Notes: generated from the letters alone by a model not told the origin. A stretch of 15,294 bases of DNA from Motiliproteus sp036960405 (GCA_036960405.1 JBALWS010000107.1:1-15294), one strand, 5' to 3'. Shown: positions 8,476-15,222, counted from the first letter of the stretch. Program-made: numbers and translations.

Positions 8476-8490
8476 GCTCCTAGAAGGAGC
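8476..8490 (-). promoter_or_regulatory. Hairpin sequestering the kinase ribosome binding site
   Basis: Read on the minus strand, GCTCCT-TCT-AGGAGC forms a perfect 6-bp stem with a 3-nt loop. The 3' arm contains the AGGAG that would serve the TTG start at 8474. Such a fold could hold kinase translation low. If transcription starts inside the 5' arm, the hairpin cannot form. Confidence 0.4.
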
Positions 8491-8516
8491 GCGAATTTAG
8501 CACAAAAATCGATGCT

Positions 8517-8564
8517 GTTACGGCTTTGTTACACTTGGTTAGAATTGAGTAACACTCGAGTAAC
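8517..8564. promoter_or_regulatory. Symmetric tandem GTTAC/GTAAC boxes, candidate response-regulator site
   Basis: GTTAC occurs at 8517-8521 and 8528-8532, and GTAAC at 8549-8553 and 8560-8564. Each pair is a direct repeat with an 11-bp period, and the two pairs are exact mirror images around 8540.5. A degenerate GTTAG at 8538-8542 falls nearly in phase. OmpR/PhoB-family regulators bind tandem repeats of about one helical turn, and such a regulator is encoded by the operon starting 43 bp away. On the minus strand the nearest pair lies about 17 bp upstream of a possible -10 (TAAATT, 8499-8494), where an activator would replace a -35. The target assignment is inference. Confidence 0.5.
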
Positions 8565-8648
8565 GCTGTAGCGCTATCTTGAGGGGATCTGAAAGTGCGA
8601 TTAGCCTGCTTGAGGTGTTATCGTTGCAGCTAAGAAGCTGTTGTTGAA

Positions 8649-8666
8649 TGACGCTGTACTGCGTCA
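8649..8666. promoter_or_regulatory. 18-bp palindrome, candidate operator for the DmdB-like gene
   Basis: TGACGC-TGTACT-GCGTCA: perfect 6-bp arms around a GTAC core, with a single mismatched pair (8655/8660). It ends 68 bp before the GTG start of the ligase gene, a typical place for a repressor or activator dimer. As RNA it would be a 6-bp hairpin with no T-run, so a DNA operator is the more likely role. The binding protein is unknown. Confidence 0.45.
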
Positions 8667-8734
8667 AGACTAGCTAGCGCTGCGCAAACAGATCGTCAGT
8701 TTTCAGGGTAGAACCTACACAAAGGAGCTTAACC

Positions 8735-10378
8735 GTGGTCGACAATAATAACCCTTATCAAACCCACCTCGACAAGCAAGCCGCAAATTTCACGGCGCTA
8801 TCACCGCTAACCTTTATCGATCGCGCGGCTAAGGTTTACCCGGAGCGTACCGCGGTGGTTCACGGTGATACCCGCAGAAACTGGGCTCAAACCTATCAAC
8901 GCTGCCAACAGATGGCCAGCGCGTTAAGTAAATATGGTATTGGCAAGGGTGATACTGTGTCGCTGGTTGCCCCGAATATCCCCGAGCATTTTGAATTGCA
9001 TTTTGCCGTGCCTATGTGTGGCGCGGTACTGAACTCCATCAATACACGGCTCGATTCTGAGAACTTCGCTTTTATCCTTCAGCATGCTGAAGCCAAAGTG
9101 TTGTTTACCGATAGAGAGTTCAGCGAGATGGTCGCGCAAGCTCTCGAACTGATGCCGAATAAGCCACTCGTTATCGATATCGATGACCTTTATTGGCAGG
9201 GGGGCGAGATGATTGGCTCCACCGATTACGAAGCCTTTCTGGCCACCGGTGAGCTAAGTTATGACTGGCAGCCTCCTGGCGATGAATGGGATGCCATTAC
9301 GCTGAATTACACCTCGGGTACTACCGGTGATCCGAAAGGCGTGGTTTACCATCATCGTGGGGCTTACCTCAATGCGGTCAGCAATGCGATGTCCTGGGGC
9401 ATGCAGCAACACCCCATTTATTTGTGGACGCTGCCGATGTTTCATTGCAACGGTTGGTGTTTCCCGTGGACGGTCGCCTCGATGGCCGGCGTTAACGTTT
9501 GTCTGCGGCATGTGCGGGCTGACGCAATATTCGATTCGATCAAACAGGAAAAAGTCGGTTATTTCTGCGGTGCGCCCATCGTACTGAATATGCTTAACCT
9601 GGCTGATGATTCGCTCAAATCAGGGATCGAGCATAAGGTGAACGTTATGACCGCTGGCGCAGCGCCACCGGCTGCGGTGATTCAGGGGATGGAAGCGCTC
9701 GGGTTTGAAGTGACCCACGTTTACGGTTTGACCGAAACCTACGGCCCCTCGGTAGTTTGTGCCTGGCACGATGAGTGGAGCGAGCAGTCGCCAGAGCAGC
9801 AAGCACGTTTAAAATCGCGCCAAGGGGTTCGTGCCCCGATGCTAGACGGCTTGATGGTAGCCGATCCGGTCACTCTCAAGCCTGTACCGCAAGACGGCCA
9901 AACCATGGGCGAGATCATGATGCAGGGCAACCTCGTCATGAAAGGCTACCTGAAAAACCCGACTACCACAGACAAAGCATTTGAGGGCGGTTGGTTCCAT
10001 TCTGGCGACTTGGCGGTGTGGCACGCAGACGGTTATATCGAAATCAAGGATCGCTCCAAAGATATCATCATCTCCGGTGGCGAAAACATTTCCAGTATCG
10101 AAGTCGAGGATGTGTTGTATCGACACCCGCTGGTGCAGGAAGCTGCGGTGGTTGCGATGGAACACCCCAAGTGGGGTGAGACGCCTTGCGCCTTCGTCAC
10201 GTTAAAGCCGGGTGAGTCGACCACCGAACAGGAAATAATCGATTTTTGTCGCGATCATATGGCGCGTTTCAAAGCGCCCACTCGTGTCGTATTTGGCGGT
10301 CTTCCGAAGACGTCGACCGGCAAAATTAGAAAATTTGAACTACGCGATATGGCTAATGCCGACGTCACTTCGTCATAG
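8735..10378 (+). CDS. Acyl-CoA synthetase, DmdB-like (3-methylmercaptopropionate--CoA ligase candidate)
   Basis: A 547-residue AMP-forming acyl-CoA ligase. The GTG start at 8735 follows AAAGGAG by 7 nt. Motifs: P-loop YTSGTTGDPKG at residues 192-202; LPMFHCNGWCFPW with H237 and W241, typical of the short/medium-chain group that includes DmdB; YGLTETYG from 330; GWFHSGDLA; KDIIISGGENISS; and the C-terminal PKTSTGK with catalytic Lys 530. Members activate short or medium carboxylates. DmdB makes 3-methylmercaptopropionyl-CoA in DMSP demethylation, and length and motif style fit it. The strongest hint is the next gene, a DmdC-like dehydrogenase, which would act on the product. Sequence alone cannot exclude a general fatty acid, butyrate or aromatic acid ligase, so no gene symbol is given. 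It is distinct from PrpE in size and motifs. Confidence 0.8.
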   Translation: MVDNNNPYQTHLDKQAANFTALSPLTFIDRAAKVYPERTAVVHGDTRRNWAQTYQRCQQMASALSKYGIGKGDTVSLVAPNIPEHFELHFAVPMCGAVLNSINTRLDSENFAFILQHAEAKVLFTDREFSEMVAQALELMPNKPLVIDIDDLYWQGGEMIGSTDYEAFLATGELSYDWQPPGDEWDAITLNYTSGTTGDPKGVVYHHRGAYLNAVSNAMSWGMQQHPIYLWTLPMFHCNGWCFPWTVASMAGVNVCLRHVRADAIFDSIKQEKVGYFCGAPIVLNMLNLADDSLKSGIEHKVNVMTAGAAPPAAVIQGMEALGFEVTHVYGLTETYGPSVVCAWHDEWSEQSPEQQARLKSRQGVRAPMLDGLMVADPVTLKPVPQDGQTMGEIMMQGNLVMKGYLKNPTTTDKAFEGGWFHSGDLAVWHADGYIEIKDRSKDIIISGGENISSIEVEDVLYRHPLVQEAAVVAMEHPKWGETPCAFVTLKPGESTTEQEIIDFCRDHMARFKAPTRVVFGGLPKTSTGKIRKFELRDMANADVTSS

Positions 10379-10388
10379 CACCCGCCGA

Positions 10389-10419
10389 CCGCCTGGGGTC
10401 TTAGTGAGACTCTAGGCGG
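10389..10419 (+). other. Strong 13-bp hairpin between ligase and dehydrogenase genes
   Basis: CCGCCTGGGGTCT (10389-10401) and AGACTCTAGGCGG (10407-10419) pair over 13 bp, with two G-U wobbles and a 5-nt loop. It begins 10 nt after the ligase stop codon. No T-run follows, so it is a poor intrinsic terminator. A processing or stability element, or a partial attenuator inside a two-gene transcript, are options. A weaker 6-bp inverted repeat (GACCGA/TCGGTC) follows at 10430-10450. Confidence 0.5.
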
Positions 10420-10527
10420 CAATGTGTTTGACCGACAGCTCTGTTCGGTCCGCTATCTGGTCCCTTTTCTGTTGTCTGCCGCGCGCATAGATCAAGGCTA
10501 GCTATAACCAATTTTTACCACGAGTAA

Positions 10528-12312
10528 ATGGCTATGAGTAATTACAACCACCCGTATAAAGATGCCGAGTTTATCCTGCAGCACCTGGTCGGGTTTGACC
10601 AGCATTGCCAGCAACTAGGGTTAGAGGATATTAACACTGATCTAGCCGATGCCATTTTGACCGAGGCGGGAAAACTGGCTAGCGATGTTCTCGCGCCTCT
10701 CAATAAAACCGGCGATGAACAGGGTGCGACACTGACTCCTGAAGGGGTGCTGCAAGCATCGGGTTTTGCCGACGCATACCAGCAGTTCACCGAAAGTGGT
10801 TGGCCGTCGCTGACGGCTCCAGAAGTATTTGGCGGCCAGCAACTGCCGCAGCTATTGGGCACCGCTGTGAACGAAATCTGGCATTCGGCCAATATGGCAT
10901 TCGCGTTATGCCCGATGCTGAGCCAAGGCGCAATCGAAGCGTTAACGGCTCACGGTAGTGAAGCGTTGCAGCAGACCTACCTACCGTCATTGGTGAGTGG
11001 TGAATGGACCGGAACGATGAATCTGACCGAGCCGAACGCCGGTTCAGACCTGGCGGCGGTCAGCAGCCGTGCGGTAGCCGAGGGTGATCACTATCGCATC
11101 ACCGGGCAGAAGATTTTCATCACCTGGGGTGATCATCAGATGACCTCGAATATCGTTCATCTGGTCTTGGCACGGCTACCCGAAGCCCCGGCAGGGGTTA
11201 AAGGTATCTCGTTGTTCGTGGTGCCCAAATATTTGGTTAATGGCGACGGCTCTCTCGGTGACTTGAACGATGTCGGTTGTGTCTCGCTGGAACATAAGTT
11301 GGGTATCCATGCCAGTCCGACGTGCGTGCTGAGCTTCGGCGATAATGGCGGAGCCATCGGTTACCTGGTCGGTGAAGCCAACAAAGGGCTGGGGTATATG
11401 TTCACGATGATGAACAGCGCCCGCCAATCGGTCGGTTTGCAGGGACTGGCTATATCGGAGCGAGCCTACCAACAGTCTGTCCAGTATGCTCAAGAACGGA
11501 CTCAGGGGCGTCGTTCTGACGGCAGTCCCAAGCCCATTTTTGAATACCCGGATGTGCGGCGGATGCTGATGCTACAAAAGTCAGCAACCGAAGCGATGCG
11601 TTGCTTAGCCTACGTTGCGGCAGCAGAAGTTGACCTGGCCGAGCGCCCAGGTGACGAGCAGGACAAGCATCAGGCGAGAGTGGATCTGTTTACCCCGATC
11701 GTTAAGGGCTGGATGACCGAGCTGGCCCAGGAGTTGACCAGCTTAAACGTTCAGGTTCATGGTGGAATGGGCTTTATCGAAGAGACTGGCGCTGCCCAGC
11801 ATTACCGTGACGCGCGAATATTAACGATCTACGAGGGGACCTCTGGAATCCAGGCGCTAGATCTGATTGGCCGTAAGACACTGTTGGACCAAGGCCAGGC
11901 CTATCAGGCGCTGCTTGATGACATGACGGTGACCGCACGGCAGGCTGAAACGAGTAATAATCCGCAGCTTAAAAAGATCGGTTGGCAGCTGCTCAAAGCG
12001 ATCGACGAAGCCGGATCGGTGCTGCGTTGGTTGCTAAAGGACGTTGCGATTAATTCGGACCAAGCCGGCGCCTCAAGCTATGACTTTTTGATGATGAGTG
12101 GCTACCTGTGCGGCGGTTGGTTAATGGCCAAGAGTGCCGTAGCTGCCATACAGCAGCGTGACAACGGAGATGCAGACCAGCCCTTCCTGGCAACAAAGAG
12201 CTGCACGGTTGATTTTTACTTTGGTCACCTGATGCCGAGAATCAGTGCGCATTCTCAAGCGTTGGCAGCCAGCTCTGAATCGATGATGGCGTTAACCGCC
12301 GATCAGTTATAG
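10528..12312 (+). CDS. Acyl-CoA dehydrogenase, DmdC-like (3-methylmercaptopropionyl-CoA dehydrogenase candidate)
   Basis: A 594-residue FAD-dependent acyl-CoA dehydrogenase, the long form of about 590-600 residues that carries an extra C-terminal domain and includes DmdC. It would introduce a double bond between C2 and C3 of an acyl-CoA and pass electrons to electron-transfer flavoprotein. Signature 1, MNLTEPNAGSD, covers residues 164-174. The second signature, YEGTSGIQ, places the catalytic base at E436. GGMGFIEETG lies just before it. The extra helical region runs from about 465 to the end. The start is uncertain: the ATG at 10528 and another at 10534 both have only a weak GAG-type binding site. 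The gene lies 149 bp after the DmdB-like ligase on the same strand, matching the order of steps in the methylmercaptopropionate pathway. A generic short/branched-chain dehydrogenase is the alternative. The enoyl-CoA hydratase step (DmdD) is not in the window. Confidence 0.82.
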   Translation: MAMSNYNHPYKDAEFILQHLVGFDQHCQQLGLEDINTDLADAILTEAGKLASDVLAPLNKTGDEQGATLTPEGVLQASGFADAYQQFTESGWPSLTAPEVFGGQQLPQLLGTAVNEIWHSANMAFALCPMLSQGAIEALTAHGSEALQQTYLPSLVSGEWTGTMNLTEPNAGSDLAAVSSRAVAEGDHYRITGQKIFITWGDHQMTSNIVHLVLARLPEAPAGVKGISLFVVPKYLVNGDGSLGDLNDVGCVSLEHKLGIHASPTCVLSFGDNGGAIGYLVGEANKGLGYMFTMMNSARQSVGLQGLAISERAYQQSVQYAQERTQGRRSDGSPKPIFEYPDVRRMLMLQKSATEAMRCLAYVAAAEVDLAERPGDEQDKHQARVDLFTPIVKGWMTELAQELTSLNVQVHGGMGFIEETGAAQHYRDARILTIYEGTSGIQALDLIGRKTLLDQGQAYQALLDDMTVTARQAETSNNPQLKKIGWQLLKAIDEAGSVLRWLLKDVAINSDQAGASSYDFLMMSGYLCGGWLMAKSAVAAIQQRDNGDADQPFLATKSCTVDFYFGHLMPRISAHSQALAASSESMMALTADQL

Positions 12313-12383
12313 CGAAGCTCGAATCGTTACAATTGGATACTGTTGTGACACCTTTGCTAAAACTTTAACTGTTACAGTGTCTC

Positions 12384-12486
12384 TATAGTCTTCAGTGCCC
12401 AGAATTGAAGATTATATGGCGCATTACCACATCGTTGATGCCATCTAATGTGGTAACTTCAGCCCCTCTCGTAGGGGCTTTTTTTT
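12384..12486 (+). ncRNA. Candidate structured RNA or leader: three stem-loops ending in a terminator
   Basis: Stem 1: TATAGTCTTCA (12384-12394) pairs with TGAAGATTATA (12406-12416), 11 bp with one G-U. Stem 2: TTACCACAT (12424-12432) pairs perfectly with ATGTGGTAA (12448-12456), and its loop contains a small GATG-C-CATC stem (12437-12445). Stem 3 is the terminator at 12461-12486. The gaps between stems are only 7 and 4 nt, so the block is compact. It could be a trans-acting small RNA, the 3' end of the dehydrogenase mRNA, or an attenuating leader for the methyltransferase 54 bp on. TATAGT (12384-12389) also matches a -10 at five of six positions; if used, stem 1 would be an operator rather than RNA. 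I recognise no known family. Confidence 0.4.
12461..12486 (+). terminator. Intrinsic terminator upstream of the methyltransferase
   Basis: AGCCCCT (12461-12467), a CTCGT loop and AGGGGCT (12473-12479), followed by a run of eight T. It most simply ends transcription from the dehydrogenase gene 148 bp upstream. It also lies 54 bp before the methyltransferase start, so transcripts entering that gene from upstream must pass it. Confidence 0.9.
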
Positions 12487-12540
12487 GGACGTTATTCCTG
12501 CGTATGTCCACCCACCGGTTTGTGAGCCGAGGAGTTTTAA

Positions 12541-13371
12541 ATGGATAGCCATTCAACGCCTATCGATAGTCCGTTGACTCAGTCTCTGTGGCAGGCTTTG
12601 CGCGCCGACGGTAAAGACCCGCTGCAGTTGCATCCGGATGACTTGGCGGCGGTGGATCAGTTCCATATCCGAGGTAAGCGCGCCAGCGTCGAGTTGGCTG
12701 ACAAGCTGGCGCAGAATATTGACGCGCGGCAACCGCTTCATCTGCTCGATTTGGGCGCAGGGCTTGGCGGCTCTTCGCGTTATCTGGCAAAACGTTTCGA
12801 CGCCGCGGTTGTTGCTGTGGAGCTGTCTTCGGAGTACGTGGCAACAGCGCAAGCTTTAAACAGCAGTTTAGGGCTGGATAAACAGATTCAATTCAGTGTC
12901 GGTGATGCCACCGCCATTCCTTATGCCGACCAGTGTTTCGATGCGATTTGGCTTCAGCATGTCTCGATGTGCATCGCCGATAAAAACCGATTATTCGCCG
13001 AAATTTTCCGGGTGTTGAAACCTGGCGGCGTCTTAGTGTTGCAAGAGATCATGGCGGGTCAGGGCGGGGCACCCCATTTCCCGGTTCCCTGGGCGATTGA
13101 GCCACAAGATAGCTATTTGTCTCGTCCATCTGATTTGTTACAGCAACTCGAATTGGCAGGGTTGAATACTCTCGAGCATCAAGACCTGACCCCGCAGGCG
13201 CTGCAATGGTTCGAAAAGCAGTCGCAGCGTCGCACCTCCGCTTCACAGCCCGCAGCACTGGGTCTAAAGCTGTTGTTGGGCGAAGCTTTTGCCAAGATGA
13301 TGGCAAACCAGCTACGTAACTTCACCGAGCAACGCATAGCGTTAATTCAACTCGTCGCACAGCGGCCTTAA
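12541..13371 (+). CDS. Class I SAM-dependent methyltransferase
   Basis: A 276-residue cytoplasmic methyltransferase with the Rossmann-type SAM fold. The ATG at 12541 follows AGGAG by 6 nt. Motif I is LLDLGAGLGGSS, with D70 and the glycine loop at 72-77. The acidic ribose-binding residue is E94 (VAVELS), D122 lies in VGDATAIPY, and the post-motif VLKPGG is at 158-163. The upstream VDQFHIRGKRAS segment (38-49) and overall size resemble the sarcosine/dimethylglycine N-methyltransferase and UbiE-like group, so a small amine or other small-molecule acceptor is plausible. The substrate cannot be read from sequence. It is not DmdA, which is a folate-dependent aminomethyltransferase-type protein. It is separated from the dehydrogenase by a terminator, so it is probably expressed separately. 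Confidence 0.82.
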   Translation: MDSHSTPIDSPLTQSLWQALRADGKDPLQLHPDDLAAVDQFHIRGKRASVELADKLAQNIDARQPLHLLDLGAGLGGSSRYLAKRFDAAVVAVELSSEYVATAQALNSSLGLDKQIQFSVGDATAIPYADQCFDAIWLQHVSMCIADKNRLFAEIFRVLKPGGVLVLQEIMAGQGGAPHFPVPWAIEPQDSYLSRPSDLLQQLELAGLNTLEHQDLTPQALQWFEKQSQRRTSASQPAALGLKLLLGEAFAKMMANQLRNFTEQRIALIQLVAQRP

Positions 13372-13661
13372 CCTGTCTTAGCGCTATCAAAACCGCACAT
13401 AGTCGTGTCACTAAGCTTTAGCTCGCAGGCTTCTTCAATTTTTTCTCAATGTTACATTTCGTTAGGTTTAAGTAAAAAAACGGTTTCATTTGTAGCGTCT
13501 ACTAGTCGCCGTGCCGAGTGCGTCGATTCGGCTTGAGAGCCGAAGCCTATCGGCTAAGACCGACATATTCTCGCGACGGGGTCATGGCTGATTCGTTTAT
13601 TGAGCGAATTAAGTCACTGACTAGTTAGCATCACGTCGCGGTGACAATAAAAGGAACTGTT
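13372..13661. other. Intergenic leader region of the permease gene
   Basis: A 290-bp gap, AT-rich at about 13435-13490. It then contains a hairpin with an alternative partner (13527-13555) and a short inverted repeat ATTCGT/GCGAAT (13591-13596 and 13604-13609, one G-U). AAGGA at 13651-13655 serves the permease ATG. No intrinsic terminator for the methyltransferase is visible. I see no recognisable purine or other riboswitch. Confidence 0.6.
13527..13555 (+). promoter_or_regulatory. Mutually exclusive hairpins in the permease leader
   Basis: TTCGGCT-TGAG-AGCCGAA (13527-13544) is a perfect 7-bp hairpin. Its 3' arm, AGCCGA (13538-13543), can instead pair perfectly with a second TCGGCT (13550-13555). 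That second copy lies in a further weak inverted repeat, TCGG/CCGA (13550-13563). One strand choosing between two partners is the basic form of an RNA switch, but these stems are short and there is no attached terminator. The element ends about 106 nt before the start codon. Confidence 0.35.
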
Positions 13662-15053
13662 ATGCCTGTCATGAACCGTCGACACGGCGAAGAGCACCCG
13701 TTTTGGGGCTTTGGTCCGTTCAAAATCCGCCTGCCGTTTATCCATTACCGTTGGGAAACCCCTGAGATGATTCAGGGGTTGATCATGTTCGTGGTCGGCT
13801 TGGCGATGATCCCGTTGCTGGAAAAATACCTGGGCATGCCCTACGAGGCGGCGCTCGCGTTTACCTTTGTCGCAGGCTTGGGGTATATCTTGCCATCGCT
13901 GTTAGGTGTGCCACTAGTACCGGGTTGGATTACGCCAGCAATCCCCGTGGTTCTGCTCTATTTAAAGGGGTTCGAACCTGGACCCGAAGCGATTAAGGCG
14001 ATGTTTGCGCTACAGATCGAAGTCACGTTGATCTTCCTGATCCTAGGTATTACCCGCTGGGGCTCGAAGCTGGTTGACGTGATCCCTAATTCGCTTAAAT
14101 CGGGCATCATCATCGGTGCGGGTATTGCGGCGATGATGGGTGAACTGAAGATTGGTGGCCGGCTAGATGCGACACCCGTTTCATTGATTGTGGGATCAAT
14201 TATCAGCGCCTATATTTTGTTCTCGCTGTCGTTTAAAAATGTTGTCGATGCTAGCCCACTGGCCAAGAAAATTGCCAATTTTGGGATGGTTCCGGGAATG
14301 ATAATTGCCATGTTGGTCGGCTGGACTGTCGGTGAATACCCCCCTCCGAGCATCGAGTGGGGCATCACTCAGCCTGATTTTGGGCTGATGTGGCAGTACC
14401 TGACCTTTACGTTGGGCTTTCCTGGCTGGGATGTATTCTTGCTGGCTATCCCGACCGCGCTAATCGCCTATGTTATCGCCTTTGGCGACATCATCGTCGG
14501 CTTTACCCTGATCAAGCGAGTTGACCACCTGCGGGATGACGAGAGCATTGAAGCCAACGTCGACCGGGTTCATCTGGTGACGGCGATCCGCAACGGTATC
14601 CATGCCTTCTTTGCTCCCTGGCCGGGCCTGGCTGGACCGCTATGGACTGCGGCTCACGCAACGGTTAATGAACGTTATGCGATGGGACGCAAGTCGATGG
14701 ATTCGATTTACAGTGGTGGAGGTACGTTCTGGATCACCGGTATGATCGCGCTGTTTGCATTGCCATTGGTGACCCTGTTCAAGCCGGTATTACCCATTGC
14801 ATTATCGCTAACGCTTATCTTGACGGCTTATATCTGCATCATGGTCGGCATGGAGCAGCTTAAAAACTCCACCGAGCGCGGAGTGGCCGGTATCGTCGCG
14901 GTCACCTTAGCGATGCCCGACCCCAAATCTACCGTCTATGCGGTGGTTATCGGATTGATTCTGTACCTGCTGATTGAACGGCCAAAGCTGTTAGGCAAAC
15001 ACAAGCCAGAAGATAATGTGGTCTTCTCAGACCCGCAAAAGGTTGTCGAATAA
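13662..15053 (+). CDS. NCS2/SLC23-like multipass membrane permease
   Basis: A 463-residue inner-membrane protein with about 12-13 hydrophobic segments. I choose the ATG at 13662 because AAGGA lies 6 nt upstream; a GTG at 13641 in frame would add seven residues but has no binding site. The overall pattern resembles the nucleobase (xanthine/uracil/ascorbate) transporter superfamily: a proline/glycine-rich helix with IPNSLKSGIIIGAGIAA, then GMVPGMIIAMLVG, then AYVIAFGDIIVGFTLIKR, followed by a cytoplasmic loop and the RNGIHAFFAPWPGLAGP segment. The canonical NCS2 signature is not clear to me, so this may be a divergent branch, and the substrate is unknown. It has its own leader and terminator, so it is probably monocistronic. 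A carboxylate or other small-solute substrate related to its metabolic neighbours is possible but unsupported. Confidence 0.6.
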   Translation: MPVMNRRHGEEHPFWGFGPFKIRLPFIHYRWETPEMIQGLIMFVVGLAMIPLLEKYLGMPYEAALAFTFVAGLGYILPSLLGVPLVPGWITPAIPVVLLYLKGFEPGPEAIKAMFALQIEVTLIFLILGITRWGSKLVDVIPNSLKSGIIIGAGIAAMMGELKIGGRLDATPVSLIVGSIISAYILFSLSFKNVVDASPLAKKIANFGMVPGMIIAMLVGWTVGEYPPPSIEWGITQPDFGLMWQYLTFTLGFPGWDVFLLAIPTALIAYVIAFGDIIVGFTLIKRVDHLRDDESIEANVDRVHLVTAIRNGIHAFFAPWPGLAGPLWTAAHATVNERYAMGRKSMDSIYSGGGTFWITGMIALFALPLVTLFKPVLPIALSLTLILTAYICIMVGMEQLKNSTERGVAGIVAVTLAMPDPKSTVYAVVIGLILYLLIERPKLLGKHKPEDNVVFSDPQKVVE

Positions 15054-15125
15054 GGGTGACCAAATTGTGTTTTGCTGTATAAATTGTTGCCATCACGGAC
15101 AGAATAGTTCTGGTTGGTAAACACC

Positions 15126-15156
15126 ACCGCACCTGTATCTTGCAGGTGCGGTTTCT
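15126..15156 (+). terminator. Intrinsic terminator of the permease gene
   Basis: ACCGCACCTG (15126-15135) and CAGGTGCGGT (15143-15152) form a perfect 10-bp stem with a 7-nt loop, followed by a short T-rich tail (TTTCTCC). The position, 72 bp past the permease stop, fits. The weak T-run lowers certainty about efficiency. Being symmetric, it could also serve an opposite transcript. Confidence 0.75.
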
Positions 15157-15222
15157 CCTCTAATACTCACGTCGGCATGAAGCTGGATTTTTTCCACCGC
15201 AGTACTAGCTAAACCCGCTTTG

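Larger units (their letters stand above)
8475..8734. other. Divergent intergenic region between kinase operon and DmdB-like gene
   Basis: A 260-bp gap with several inverted elements: a hairpin covering the kinase Shine-Dalgarno (8476-8490), a symmetric set of GTTAC/GTAAC boxes (8517-8564) and an 18-bp palindrome (8649-8666). No coding potential is visible. The ligase gene has a clear AAAGGAG at 8721-8727. No strong consensus sigma-70 promoter stands out in either direction. Confidence 0.7.
12313..12540. other. Intergenic region with structured-RNA candidate
   Basis: A 228-bp gap after the dehydrogenase gene. From the left it holds two related blocks starting ACTGTT (12339 and 12368), the second forming a perfect 11-nt palindrome ACTGT-T-ACAGT (12368-12378), then three successive stem-loops ending in an intrinsic terminator (12384-12486), then 54 bp leading to the methyltransferase start. 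No reading frame is convincing. Confidence 0.7.

Noticed and set aside
8614..8628. Possible sigma-54 promoter (GG-N10-GC ending TTGCA) upstream of the ligase gene
   Set aside because: The -24 element matches the consensus only at the GG, and no sigma-54 activator is encoded in the window.
8735..8746. GTCGACAATAAT at the start of the ligase gene, similar to part of the palindrome at 607-626
   Set aside because: Only one half matches; the left half does not, and the bases encode the N-terminus. GTCGAC also occurs elsewhere in the window.
10472..10508. TTGTCT and TATAAC as a promoter for the dehydrogenase gene
   Set aside because: The spacer is 25 bp, far from the usual 16-18.
12541..13371. 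Methyltransferase as DmdA, the missing DMSP demethylase
   Set aside because: DmdA belongs to the folate-dependent glycine cleavage T-protein type; this protein has a classic SAM-binding Rossmann motif.
13641..13661. GTG start for the permease giving seven extra residues
   Set aside because: The AAGGA at 13651-13655 lies inside this extension and is placed correctly for the ATG at 13662.
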